46,124 bases of DNA from Sulfuriflexus sp032250955 (GCF_032250955.1 NZ_JAVVES010000017.1:1-46124); one strand, 5' to 3'; numbered from the stretch's first letter, positions 8,312 to 16,231 are shown. The notes: generated by a model from the letters alone, not told the origin. Program-made: numbers and translations.

Positions 8312-8405
8312 TGATCGTGGATGATTTTCATCATCAAGCATTAAGCTTGTCTTGTTTAGCCAAAGCCGGGCGTTGAGATAAATTATCGCCTGTTCGAAAG
8401 CGGGA

Positions 8406-9365
8406 CTATTGTTCATTTTGAGCGGGCTTGATAAAGGGCTCCAGTGTCCTGGCCAGTTCCCGGGGATCGAATTTCGGGACGTAGGCATCGACACCGACAG
8501 ATCGGCCTATGCTGATATTGGCTTTGGCTGAAAGTGACGAATGCATCACCACCGGAATACCCGCAAAACGTTTATCGTCCTTGATCTTGCGGGTCAGGAC
8601 ATAGCCGTCCATGCCCGGCATTTCAATATCGGTCAGGACCAGTTGCAGCAGTTCAACGACCGCGACATTCATCGTCGCGGCCCGCTCAGCGAACTCTTCA
8701 AGTCGCGCCCAGGCCTCTTCACCGTTTTTGGCGCTCAGGTGTTTAATGCCCAGCGTGTCGAGTGTCTTCGCAATCTGGTTTCTGGCCACGGAGGAATCAT
8801 CGGCAAACAGTACAGTGGCTTCACGGCCAAAGGCGACGACGCCTTCAAACCTGGCTGACTCATCCAGCTCGACCTCGGTTTCGGCGAGAACCTTCTCGAC
8901 ATCGATGACCATGACAATGCGTTTGTCCGGCAGTTCGGTGACGGCTGTAACGAGCCCGCCGAGACGATTGGCGAGCATCGCCGGCGGCACCTTGATTTCG
9001 TTCCACTCCATGCGCAGGATTTGCTCAACGGCATGCACGAGAAAGCCCTGGGTACTGCCGTTGAACTCGGTCACGATAAGCACAGCGGGTTTGGTTTCAA
9101 CATGCAAATCGCAGAAATGTGCCAGGTCGACGACCGGGATCATCTGGCCGCGCAGGCTGACCATACCCTTCACCCCTGGAGGCATATCCGGGGCATGGGT
9201 GATGTCGGGCACGTGCATGACTTCACGGATCTTGAAAACATTAATACCAAAGACTTCTTCACGGCCGGTGCTCTCATCCTTGCCAAGACTGAAGAGCAGG
9301 ATCTCGAGACGGTTGGCACCCGCCAGGCGCGTACGTTCGTCAACAGATTGAATAAAGGTATCCAT
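8406..9365 (-). CDS. cheV: Chemotaxis coupling protein CheV (CheW-REC)
   Basis: 319 residues. The N-terminal CheW domain (about 20-165) includes VFGINVFKIREVM, the strand pattern of CheW and VVDLAHF. The C-terminal receiver (about 185-310) has the acidic pair in FADDSS, the phospho-acceptor in LTDIEMPGMDGY and the conserved Lys in VPKFDP. CheV couples chemoreceptors to CheA and can act as a phosphate sink. No cheA or cheW is nearby, so it is an orphan here, but a chemoreceptor is encoded at 24470-26101. A sigma-28-type promoter (TAAA-N15-GTCGATAT) lies at 9408-9434, about 36 bases from the inferred transcript start to the ATG. Confidence 0.93.
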   Translation of the reverse strand: MDTFIQSVDERTRLAGANRLEILLFSLGKDESTGREEVFGINVFKIREVMHVPDITHAPDMPPGVKGMVSLRGQMIPVVDLAHFCDLHVETKPAVLIVTEFNGSTQGFLVHAVEQILRMEWNEIKVPPAMLANRLGGLVTAVTELPDKRIVMVIDVEKVLAETEVELDESARFEGVVAFGREATVLFADDSSVARNQIAKTLDTLGIKHLSAKNGEEAWARLEEFAERAATMNVAVVELLQLVLTDIEMPGMDGYVLTRKIKDDKRFAGIPVVMHSSLSAKANISIGRSVGVDAYVPKFDPRELARTLEPFIKPAQNEQ

Positions 9366-9407
9366 GCGATCTCTCTGGCCTGTAATGTGGTTTCTATCAG
9401 ACTAGTA

Positions 9408-9434
9408 ATATCGACAGCAGCGAGAAAATATTTA
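9408..9434 (-). promoter_or_regulatory. Sigma-28 (FliA)-type promoter of cheV
   Basis: On the minus strand: TAAA, exactly 15 bases, then GTCGATAT. The FliA consensus is TAAA-N15-GCCGATAA, so the -35 matches fully and the -10 at six of eight positions. It lies 43 bases upstream of the cheV start. The spacer shares TTTCTCGCT with the similar site before the CheZ-like gene. Confidence 0.6.
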
Positions 9435-9515
9435 GATTTTTATGCAATGAACCGGCGCCGGCTCGGGCCGGAGAATAAACCGGGTTGAAGGTGTTGTTTT
9501 TCAGGCAGGTGGGGG

Positions 9516-9974
9516 TTATTTCAGCGCCTGCAACAGGCGGTCTTCCAGCTCGATGCGTGTGGCGAGGGCTTCACCCAGCCGCGACAGGTCCTCAGAAAAG
9601 GACTCATCAAAGGCATCTTCTGTTTCATGTTCATACTTGTCGTTGAAATCGAGGGCAAACTGCGTGGTTTTGGCGATTTCAGGGTAGAGTTCCGCGGCGA
9701 GCTCACTGATCTCCTGGCGACGTTCGTTACCGTCGACCACCCGCTGGTACAGACCAAAATGTCCGGCGGCAAGATAATCGACCATGATCTGGCAGAAGTC
9801 TCGCAGACACTCTTCCGGGTCGGTCTGCTGCCCCGGGTTTTTGTAGGACTCGATACCGGCTACGCGGCAGAAGTTGACCAGTACCTCGGCGCGCTCGGTC
9901 TTGAGCTGGTCGATGAGGTTATTCGAACGAGTACGACGCTCGTCACGAGGTTGATTATGTTCATTCACTTCCAT
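9516..9974 (-). CDS. rsd: Rsd/AlgQ family anti-sigma-70 regulator
   Basis: 152 residues. The core (RDFCQIMVDYLAAGHFGLYQ) aligns closely with E. coli Rsd (DDFCQSLVDYLSAGHFSIYER), and the C-terminal part (LGEALATRIELEDRLLQAL) matches the family's end. It is an all-helical cytoplasmic protein. Rsd binds region 4 of sigma-70 and favours alternative sigma factors in stationary phase; AlgQ in Pseudomonas affects alginate and siderophore genes. The start ATG has GGAAG at a suitable distance. A TATGCTT-N8-AAGCATA palindrome lies 24 bases upstream. Its neighbours are chemotaxis genes with sigma-28-type promoters, so it sits among genes that use an alternative sigma factor. Confidence 0.9.
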   Translation of the reverse strand: MEVNEHNQPRDERRTRSNNLIDQLKTERAEVLVNFCRVAGIESYKNPGQQTDPEECLRDFCQIMVDYLAAGHFGLYQRVVDGNERRQEISELAAELYPEIAKTTQFALDFNDKYEHETEDAFDESFSEDLSRLGEALATRIELEDRLLQALK

Positions 9975-9997
9975 GGTCTTCCGAATACCCTGTTATT

Positions 9998-10019
9998 TAT
10001 GCTTACCATGCCAAGCATA
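9998..10019. promoter_or_regulatory. Operator-like palindrome upstream of rsd
   Basis: TATGCTT, 8 bases, AAGCATA: two perfect 7-base arms in the 124-base gap upstream of rsd, centred about 34 bases before its start codon. The spacing suits a dimeric regulator bound over the promoter or leader. No known operator was recognised. Confidence 0.35.
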
Positions 10020-10098
10020 CCCTGACGTGAGCGGTTTGTTAATCTCTATTTAAGAAGGTTAGAAAGCATTAATATTCGTCAGAGGAACGATAAGCGGG

Positions 10099-10647
10099 CT
10101 AAAAAAGCTCGATATCACCGTCACTGGAAGCCACGGTCGCGGCCTGCATGATCGCCTCGATACTTTTGCCACGTAAAAGATCCTCGAACATTTGCTTGTC
10201 ACTGTCGAGGGTGTAATTGGCCCGGATCAATTCCTGCAGGGCCTTCCACTCGACAGGATTGTAGAGGCGCTGCGGGCTGTCGACCAGTTTTGACAAGGCC
10301 TCGAGACTGTTGGAGACATGTTGCATGCGCTGGCTAAGCCGGTCGTAGAACTGGAAGGCCATGATTGCCGAATCGACCTGTCCGCGGATGGCGGTACTGT
10401 GGGCGAGCAGATCACGGCGCGTGTCATCTTCAGCCATTTGCGTGATGGTATCCTGCATGAATTTGAGGTGACCGACCATATCGGTAAAGGAGCGGCTCAG
10501 GTGGTCGACTGATTCGTCACCGTCGCGCATGGCATGCGTCATCCGGGCCATGGCAAGATTGAGCATGCGCACGGTCTCGCGGACCTGGCTCCAGTCCGGA
10601 TCGGCGCTGGTCGCGCTCGATGCGGCCGGATTATCGCTGTTTTGCAT
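10099..10647 (-). CDS. CheZ-like helical protein, putative phosphatase
   Basis: 182 residues, almost wholly helical. Residues 93-110 (SAIMAFQFYDRLSQRMQH) resemble the catalytic helix of CheZ (DFQDLTGQV): D102 and Q106 stand in the same D-x-x-x-Q register as the Asp and Gln of CheZ. The C-terminus, SSDGDIELF, is an acidic-hydrophobic tail like the CheY-binding ends of chemotaxis proteins. This suggests a CheY-P phosphatase or CheZ relative, but overall similarity to CheZ is low. The ATG has AGGTGA upstream. A sigma-28-type promoter lies at 10702-10728, and rsd and cheV follow on the same strand. Alternative: a conserved motility protein of unknown role. Confidence 0.6.
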   Translation of the reverse strand: MQNSDNPAASSATSADPDWSQVRETVRMLNLAMARMTHAMRDGDESVDHLSRSFTDMVGHLKFMQDTITQMAEDDTRRDLLAHSTAIRGQVDSAIMAFQFYDRLSQRMQHVSNSLEALSKLVDSPQRLYNPVEWKALQELIRANYTLDSDKQMFEDLLRGKSIEAIMQAATVASSDGDIELF

Positions 10648-10701
10648 TCAAATCACCTGAAAAATAGTGGAATATGATCGATTTGTGGTCTCAGTGACTG
10701 C

Positions 10702-10728
10702 ATATCGGTAAGAAAGCGAGAAACATTA
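10702..10728 (-). promoter_or_regulatory. Sigma-28-like promoter of the CheZ-like gene
   Basis: On the minus strand: TAAT, 15 bases, ACCGATAT, against the FliA consensus TAAA-N15-GCCGATAA (3/4 and 6/8). It lies 54 bases upstream of the start codon. Its spacer contains TTTCTCGCT, also present in the cheV promoter spacer. Confidence 0.5.
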
Positions 10729-10797
10729 GGATTATCGGGGCGTGTTTACGTTATAATGCGCGGTTTGATGCAGGCCTCCCGCAGGACGGAAAATATA

Positions 10798-12612
10798 GTG
10801 ACTGAAGAAATTCGAAATATCGCCATCATCGCGCACGTTGACCATGGCAAGACCACGCTGGTTGACAAGTTGTTGCAGCAATCCGGGACACTGGAAAGCC
10901 GTGGCGATTTTGAAGAACGCGTAATGGACTCCAATGATCTGGAAAAGGAACGTGGCATCACGATCCTGGCCAAGAATACCGCTATCCGCTGGCAAGGCCA
11001 GCGGATCAATATCGTCGATACCCCGGGCCATGCCGACTTCGGTGGCGAAGTCGAGCGCGTGCTGTCGATGGTCGACTCGGTGTTGCTACTCGTCGATGCC
11101 CGTGAAGGGCCGATGCCGCAAACCCGCTTCGTGACCCAGAAGGCCCTGGCCCGTGGTCTGCGCCCTATCGTGGTGATTAACAAGATCGACCGTGAAGGTT
11201 CACGTCCGGACTGGGTTGTGGATCAGACCTTTGATCTCTTCGACCGTCTCGGCGCAACCGATGAGCAACTCGACTTTCCGGTTGTCTATGCCTCGGCACT
11301 GAATGGTTTTGCCGGGCTGGAGTCGGATGTCCATGAAGGCAATATGGACCCGTTGTTCGAGACGGTCATCAAGCACGTTGCACCGCCCAGGGTCGACGTA
11401 AATGGCCCCTTCCAGATGCAGGTCAGTCAGCTTGATTACAACAGTTATGTCGGCATCATAGGCATTGGTCGTATCACGCGAGGCAAGATCAAAACCAATA
11501 CGCCGGTCACCGTTGTTGATCGCGAAGGCAAGACCCGGAATGGCCGTATTCTGCAGGTACTGGGCTTCCTTGGCCTGGAGCGTATCGAAGTGCCGGAGGC
11601 CTTTGCCGGCGACATTATTGCCTTTACCGGCATGGAGCGCCTCGATATTTCCGATACCCTGTGTGACCCGGCCGCCGTCGAGGCCCTGCCGGCACTGAGC
11701 GTCGATGAACCGACCGTGAACATGACCTTCCAGGTGAACAATTCACCGTTCGCGGGCAAGGACGGCAAGTTTGTTACCACACGCCAGATACGTGAGCGTC
11801 TCGACCGTGAACTGAAACACAATGTTGCCCTGCGCGTCGAAGATACCGAAGACCCTGACAAGTTCCGTGTCTCCGGTCGCGGTGAACTGCATTTATCCAT
11901 TCTTATCGAGAACATGCGTCGCGAAGGTTTTGAGCTGGGCGTCTCCCGACCGGAAGTAATCATTAAGGAGATCGACGGCGTCCGTTGCGAGCCTTACGAG
12001 CAACTGACGGCCGATGTTGAGGATCAGCATCAGGGCACAGTCATGGAAAAACTCGGTGAACGTGGTGCCGAGCTCAAGAACATGCTGCCAGATGGCCAGG
12101 GCCGTGTGCGTCTCGACTTTATTATGCCGGCCCGCGGTCTGATTGGTTTCCGTACCGAGTTCCTGACCGCCACCCAGGGCACCGGGCTTATCTATAGCGT
12201 CTTTGATCATTACGGCCCAATCAAGGGCGGTGATTTCGGACAACGTAGCCGGGGCGTCCTGATCGCCAACGGCATGGGCAAGGCCCTGGGTTATTCTTTA
12301 TTTAACCTGCAGGAACGTGGCCGCCTCGTGATCGGTCCGAATGAGGAAGTTTATGAAGGCATGATCATTGGTATCCATTCGCGTGCCAACGACCTGGTGG
12401 TAAACCCGCTCAAGGGCAAGCAGCTGACCAATGTGCGTGCCTCGGGAACGGATGAGAATATCGTTCTTACCCCGGCTATTCGCATGACCCTGGAACAGGC
12501 ACTCGAGTTTATCGATGACGATGAACTGGTGGAAGTCACGCCGCATCACATTCGCATACGCAAGCGGTTCCTCAAGGAACATGAGCGCAAGCGCAGCGGA
12601 CGTTCTGCGTAA
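10798..12612 (+). CDS. typA: Ribosome-associated GTPase TypA/BipA
   Basis: 604 residues from the GTG at 10798 (E. coli BipA has 607). The GTG start gives TEEIRNIAIIAHVDHGKTT, matching the family N-terminus, and has GGACGGA upstream; an in-frame ATG 42 bases earlier lies on a TTATAAT -10 element (10751-10757) and is probably not used. The GTP-binding motifs are AHVDHGKTT, DTPGHADFGGEVER and NKIDR. EF-G-like domain II, two alpha/beta domains and the BipA-specific C-terminal domain follow. TypA binds the 70S ribosome and aids growth at low temperature or under stress. A strong intrinsic terminator follows at 12621-12648. Confidence 0.96.
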   Translation: MTEEIRNIAIIAHVDHGKTTLVDKLLQQSGTLESRGDFEERVMDSNDLEKERGITILAKNTAIRWQGQRINIVDTPGHADFGGEVERVLSMVDSVLLLVDAREGPMPQTRFVTQKALARGLRPIVVINKIDREGSRPDWVVDQTFDLFDRLGATDEQLDFPVVYASALNGFAGLESDVHEGNMDPLFETVIKHVAPPRVDVNGPFQMQVSQLDYNSYVGIIGIGRITRGKIKTNTPVTVVDREGKTRNGRILQVLGFLGLERIEVPEAFAGDIIAFTGMERLDISDTLCDPAAVEALPALSVDEPTVNMTFQVNNSPFAGKDGKFVTTRQIRERLDRELKHNVALRVEDTEDPDKFRVSGRGELHLSILIENMRREGFELGVSRPEVIIKEIDGVRCEPYEQLTADVEDQHQGTVMEKLGERGAELKNMLPDGQGRVRLDFIMPARGLIGFRTEFLTATQGTGLIYSVFDHYGPIKGGDFGQRSRGVLIANGMGKALGYSLFNLQERGRLVIGPNEEVYEGMIIGIHSRANDLVVNPLKGKQLTNVRASGTDENIVLTPAIRMTLEQALEFIDDDELVEVTPHHIRIRKRFLKEHERKRSGRSA

Positions 12613-12620
12613 GCGATAAG

Positions 12621-12648
12621 AAAAGGCCGGTCACAGACCGGCCTTTTT
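12621..12648 (+). terminator. Intrinsic terminator of typA
   Basis: AAAAGGCCGGTC, loop ACA, GACCGGCC then TTTTT: an 8-bp GC-rich stem extended by A-T pairs and followed by a U-run, 9 bases after the stop codon. The leading A-run gives some activity on the minus strand as well. Confidence 0.93.
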
Positions 12649-12672
12649 ATGATTGATGATTTAGGAATGATG

Positions 12673-12765
12673 ATTGATGATTTAAAAACCAGATCGGGTG
12701 CGTAAGTCGGATTACATCGTTTTATTCCTAATCCGATCTACTTATCCGGTTTTTAAATCATCAAT
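12673..12765. repeat. 93-bp inverted-repeat element (possible MITE-like hairpin)
   Basis: The outer arms are perfect over 18 bases: ATTGATGATTTAAAAACC at 12673-12690 and its complement at 12748-12765. Inner arms TCGGATTA (12707-12714) and TAATCCGA (12729-12736) pair again. The element fills the space between the convergent typA and carbonic anhydrase genes. The arm begins with ATTGATG, the same heptamer that forms the tandem array at 30822-30940, and further GATTGATGA copies flank it at 12651-12680. It may act as a bidirectional terminator or be a small non-autonomous element; no transposase match is visible. Confidence 0.65.
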
Positions 12766-12772
12766 ACGCTTT

Positions 12773-13528
12773 CTAATTGGCGTGGATGACACGCTCATGC
12801 AGAGGCTGGTGGGGACGGACGTTGCCGCTGAAGAGATTGCTGAAAGTCGCGATCTGGGCGGCTGACACTTCAACCGGCGTCTGCAGCACCATCCAGTTCA
12901 CCCCCTCACTACAAGGTGGCGTGGTCAATGAACCAGTATAGCTATAGTAACTATGGGTTGCCGGCAGCAGATCAGTGATATTGATCTGCATATCGGCCTG
13001 TTTGCGATCACCCGCGTGTCTGGGCAGGTGCGCCCAGATACTCTCGATAACCGGGCTGGCTTTGCCTTTGCGCATCAGCACAGCGATTACCCCGAGCTGT
13101 CCGTCAGCAGCCTGGTGTACGAGATGGGCAACCATGTCATAGGGCCTGCCGTCCACGGCATGTTCACTCGGGCTGTGGAAATGGAACTGCAGCAGCCTGT
13201 ATCGTTTGCCGCCAACTTCAATGCTGCTACCAGCCGCATAATTAACCTGGATGGTATGACCGTTGTTGACGATGTCGAGGTCAGTCGCCTGGTAGTGGAA
13301 GCGTAGACCGGCCAATTGGGCCGGTTTGGCTGTGATGATATTGATTGGGGACTGACTTTTGCCTGTCTTGCAGGTGGCGTATTCCGCAGCCAGATCTCCC
13401 CAGTGTGCAGGGCCCTGTGGGCCGTCGTAACCCCACGCTGACTTGCTGGCATCGGCGGCAAAGGCGATGCCGCCCGCCAGCAACAGGCAGATGCCAGCGA
13501 GGACGGTTTTGACAATACGGTTGTGCAT
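12773..13528 (-). CDS. Alpha-type carbonic anhydrase, periplasmic
   Basis: 251 residues. The signal peptide MHNRIVKTVLAGICLLLAGGI ends near AFAAD, so the enzyme is exported. The mature part has WGYDGPQGPAHWG, QSPINI, the zinc-ligand HFHSPSEH (His-x-His) and the third His in MVAHLVHQ, and LTTPPCSEGVNW, all alpha-CA hallmarks. It converts CO2 and bicarbonate in the periplasm, which helps carbon supply or pH balance. The ATG has AAGGAAAA upstream. It is convergent with typA and stands alone; the gene before it on the same strand ends about 75 bases upstream. Confidence 0.94.
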   Translation of the reverse strand: MHNRIVKTVLAGICLLLAGGIAFAADASKSAWGYDGPQGPAHWGDLAAEYATCKTGKSQSPINIITAKPAQLAGLRFHYQATDLDIVNNGHTIQVNYAAGSSIEVGGKRYRLLQFHFHSPSEHAVDGRPYDMVAHLVHQAADGQLGVIAVLMRKGKASPVIESIWAHLPRHAGDRKQADMQINITDLLPATHSYYSYTGSLTTPPCSEGVNWMVLQTPVEVSAAQIATFSNLFSGNVRPHQPLHERVIHAN

Positions 13529-13603
13529 GCGCGTTTTCCTTGCGTGTTTTTATTTTTAGATGTTTTTAGTAGCCAGCCAACTTACGTCAGGCGCGCTGGT
13601 AAA

Positions 13604-13873
13604 TCAATCGTCGGACGGGGCCTTGTCAGCCTGCTCGGCCTGCTGTTTGGCACAGGCCTCGACATCACTGATGAGACGATTTTGGGCATCCCATTGCTCG
13701 CTATCGAGCATATGCCCGCAGGTCGCACAGGTAAACTCGAAAATGCGGCAGTCGGCCACGCCTGGCCGAGATTCGATTTCGTGGGCCGTGAAGGGCTGTT
13801 CGGCACTGACCAGCCCGCTGTGCAGGAGCAGGGCGAGAGATATTGAACCATTCAATGGCAGGGACGTTTTCAC
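13604..13873 (-). CDS. Small exported CxxC protein, unknown function
   Basis: 89 residues. It has an N-terminal hydrophobic segment with a likely signal-peptide cleavage after LVSAEQ, then a mature part of about 64 residues with CRIFEFTCATCGHML (a CxxC pair plus another Cys) and a further Cys in VEACAKQQ. The four cysteines could bind a metal or form disulfides. Its ATG overlaps the stop of the DsrE-like gene by four bases, showing translational coupling and supporting it as a real gene. I do not recognise the family. A role with the DsrE-like partner in periplasmic sulfur or thiol chemistry is only inference. Confidence 0.65.
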   Translation of the reverse strand: MKTSLPLNGSISLALLLHSGLVSAEQPFTAHEIESRPGVADCRIFEFTCATCGHMLDSEQWDAQNRLISDVEACAKQQAEQADKAPSDD

Positions 13874-14364
13874 GGGCGTTTCACTTTAATGAGCAGGTAA
13901 CCGAGTTCACGGTAGTCATTGATTTGCACCGGACCCGCCGCCGCGACATCAACATAGTTCGGGAATTCGGTTTCGTCCACGTCATGCCAACCGGCATAGG
14001 TGCCACAAACGTGGACGGGGACGTTGCTGTCTTTAACCAGGGATTGAATACCCTGATGAACCCCGGCATATTTTTTTTGCTTGTCCCGGGTCAGGGCAAA
14101 TTGTTCCTTGCCGTGCGTGACCACGGCGATGGGGAGTCCCGGGAAGCGTTGGCGGAGTTGCTCGATTTGCGTCTGCACGGCAGGGATAGCCTGGCGCAGG
14201 TAGTCAGCTTCGCCACTGACGATTTCGAACACAATCCCGTCAGGGGCTTCGTTGCGCTGCATGACTTCCTCGAAATCGACACTGGTGGCAAGGGCTGGAT
14301 AACTGTAGAACAGCAGGATGAGCCCGGGCAGGAAGCCGAAGGCAAAACGTTTCACGGTGTGCAT
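13870..14364 (-). CDS. Periplasmic DsrE/DsrF-like protein
   Basis: 164 residues. The signal peptide (FAFGFLPGLILLFYSYPALA) is followed by a mature domain with the DsrE fold: IVFEIVSGEADYLRQAIPAVQ, LPIAVVTHGKEQFAL, then VHVCGTYAGWHDVDETEFP with the single conserved Cys, and VQINDYRELGYLLI at the end. DsrE-family proteins carry sulfur on this Cys in sulfur relay or sulfide oxidation; exported single-domain versions are common in sulfur-oxidising proteobacteria, but their role is not defined. It is translationally coupled to the small CxxC protein. No dsr, sox or sqr gene is in the window. Confidence 0.82.
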   Translation of the reverse strand: MHTVKRFAFGFLPGLILLFYSYPALATSVDFEEVMQRNEAPDGIVFEIVSGEADYLRQAIPAVQTQIEQLRQRFPGLPIAVVTHGKEQFALTRDKQKKYAGVHQGIQSLVKDSNVPVHVCGTYAGWHDVDETEFPNYVDVAAAGPVQINDYRELGYLLIKVKRP

Positions 14365-14640
14365 GCTTGTATATACCTGTGTAGGAAAGCCCCGAAAATT
14401 CGATGCCCTGTGAGTCTACAAGTTCCCGTTATTTTAACAGCCATCAGAAAACCTTATTACAAGTAATCAGAATATTTAATAAAGATTCATTAAACAAGTA
14501 AAAGTTAAGTTAATCATTTACCTAGTGGTTAAAGTTGGCGGTGGGCATCCCTGTTGTCACCTTACAGGGCTTGTGGTTAAGAGCGGCCTTGTCATAATCA
14601 GTGTTCGATTTTTTTCAGCTTTATAAATGAGGTAGCACCC

Positions 14641-15534
14641 ATGCAACGAATGAGATGGTCTTTTATTGTGGCAGCATTTCTGTCCCTGATGACCCTGGCG
14701 GGTATCGTGCAGGCAGAGGATAAGTGGTTATATCCTTATGTCCTGGCGTCAGAAACGGAAGGTGATGTTAATACCGCCGCAGAACAGACAAAGGCGGCAC
14801 TGCAAGCGAATGGCTTTGAGGTAGTAGGTAGCTACGCTCCCTACGCAGACACGGTAGTCATCGGCGCCACCAATGAGGCACTGAAGACAGCCGCGGCAAA
14901 AACCGAGTTTGGTGGTTATGGTGCGGTGGTGCGTGTTGCCGTGACCAAGGTCAATGGCAAGGTCCAGGTATCGTTCTTTAACCCGGACTGGATGGCCGCA
15001 GCCTATCGCATGAAGACTGACCTGGCGCCTGTGCGCGGGGATATGGAAAAGGCGCTGGGGATGAAGCAGTTCTTTGGTTCACAAGATCCAGGCTGGAAGG
15101 CAGGGCAGCTGGAAGATTACCATTTCATGGTCTTTATGCCTTACTTTGATGATCATCACGAACTTGCCGAGCATGATTCCTATACCGCCGCTATCAAGGC
15201 GGTTGAGGCCAACCTTGCCGCCGGCAAAGGTGAGACAACCAAGGTCTACCGTGTCGATATCCCGGGCAAGGAGCAGACGGTATATGGCGTGGCAATTGGC
15301 GGTGCCCCGGCCGGTGACGAGCATATTATGAAACTGATCGACAAGGCAGCCATCAAGCAAACGGCCCACCTGCCATATGAATTACTGGTGAGCGGTAACA
15401 AGGTCTATGCCCTGCATGCCAAATTCCGGATTGCGGTGAACTTCCCTGATCTGGACATGGGTACCTTCATGCACATTAATGATGCCCCGGCCGCTATTGA
15501 GACAGCACTTGGTCAGGTGGCCGCCGGAGAGTAA
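14641..15534 (+). CDS. Exported protein of unknown function (DUF302-like pattern)
   Basis: 297 residues with a clear signal peptide ending near VQAEDK. The first half has a pattern of small alpha/beta repeats (AAEQTKAALQANGFEVVGSY, YGAVVRVAVTKVNGKVQVSF) that resembles DUF302-like folds. The second half has HFMVFMPYFDDHHELAEHDSY, rich in His and Asp and possibly metal-binding. The upstream 276 bases (14365-14640) are AT-rich and hold a CCCTGT/ACAGGG hairpin near 14548-14569. A strong terminator follows at 15571-15598, so the gene is monocistronic. I cannot name the family with confidence; a heme- or metal-related periplasmic role is possible but unproven. Confidence 0.75.
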   Translation: MQRMRWSFIVAAFLSLMTLAGIVQAEDKWLYPYVLASETEGDVNTAAEQTKAALQANGFEVVGSYAPYADTVVIGATNEALKTAAAKTEFGGYGAVVRVAVTKVNGKVQVSFFNPDWMAAAYRMKTDLAPVRGDMEKALGMKQFFGSQDPGWKAGQLEDYHFMVFMPYFDDHHELAEHDSYTAAIKAVEANLAAGKGETTKVYRVDIPGKEQTVYGVAIGGAPAGDEHIMKLIDKAAIKQTAHLPYELLVSGNKVYALHAKFRIAVNFPDLDMGTFMHINDAPAAIETALGQVAAGE

Positions 15535-15570
15535 ATATCCCCGGTCATTTTGTTCACCATGCTTGCTGAA

Positions 15571-15598
15571 AACGGGACCATCAGGTCCCGTTTTTTTT
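15571..15598 (+). terminator. Intrinsic terminator after the 14641 gene
   Basis: AACGGGACC, loop ATCA, GGTCCCG then eight T: a 7-9 bp GC-rich stem with a full U-run, 36 bases after the stop codon. Confidence 0.93.
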
Positions 15599-15685
15599 GT
15601 TTGTGGCGGCAGGACAAAATTGGCATAAACAGGGCTTCTTTGCCATCATAGTGTATCTACAGAAAAGAAATCATCGGAAAAGCTC

Positions 15686-16114
15686 ATGGCACAAAGCAAG
15701 GTCACTGCACTGACATCACCACAGGCATATCAGAAGCTCAAGGAAGATCCTCGCGCCATCCTCGTGGATGTGCGTTCGAATATGGAATTTCTGTTTGTGG
15801 GGCATCCGAAAGGCGCCATCAGTATCCCCTGGATTGATGAACCAGACTGGAAGATTGACCCGCAGTTTGCCACCGAAGTTCGCAAGTTGTTGCTTGGGGG
15901 CCTTTCCTGTCATGAAGATAGCGAATGCGCGCCCGTGATCCTTATCTGCCGCAGCGGCAAGCGCTCGCTTGACGCCGGTGAATGCCTGGTTAAGGACGGT
16001 TTTACACAGGTTTATAATGTCCTCGATGGCTTTGAGGGCGAGCTCGATGAACAGCATCACCGGAGTAGCGTGGGCGGTTGGCGTTATCACGACCTGCCCT
16101 GGGAGCAATGCTAG
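15686..16114 (+). CDS. Single-domain rhodanese
   Basis: 142 residues with no signal peptide. The rhodanese pattern is LVDVRSNMEFLFVGHPKGAISIPW, then the active-site loop CRSGKRS with the catalytic Cys at residue 88, then GFTQVYNVLDGFEG. Rhodaneses carry persulfide sulfur on the loop Cys. An insertion before the active site (LLLGGLSCHEDSECAP) adds two more Cys and is typical of a bacterial subgroup. A GGAAAAG ribosome binding site precedes the ATG. The gene stands alone after the terminator at 15598; the DsrE-like gene 1.3 kb away is a possible functional relative. Confidence 0.9.
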   Translation: MAQSKVTALTSPQAYQKLKEDPRAILVDVRSNMEFLFVGHPKGAISIPWIDEPDWKIDPQFATEVRKLLLGGLSCHEDSECAPVILICRSGKRSLDAGECLVKDGFTQVYNVLDGFEGELDEQHHRSSVGGWRYHDLPWEQC

Positions 16115-16231
16115 CCAGCAGCTGATCACGGGCCGACTGCTCTCAATTAATGAATAAAAAATACCCGCTTTGAAATACCGGCAGCCCCTCCATGGTAAAA
16201 AATAATGTGAACCAGCACTAACTATTTGACA

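Noticed and set aside
8318..8340. GATGAT/ATCATC hairpin as terminator between slyX and cheV
   Set aside because: The stem is only six weak base pairs and has no U-run.
14583..14610. TTGTCATAATCAG as a Pho box before the 14641 gene
   Set aside because: Only one half-site is present.
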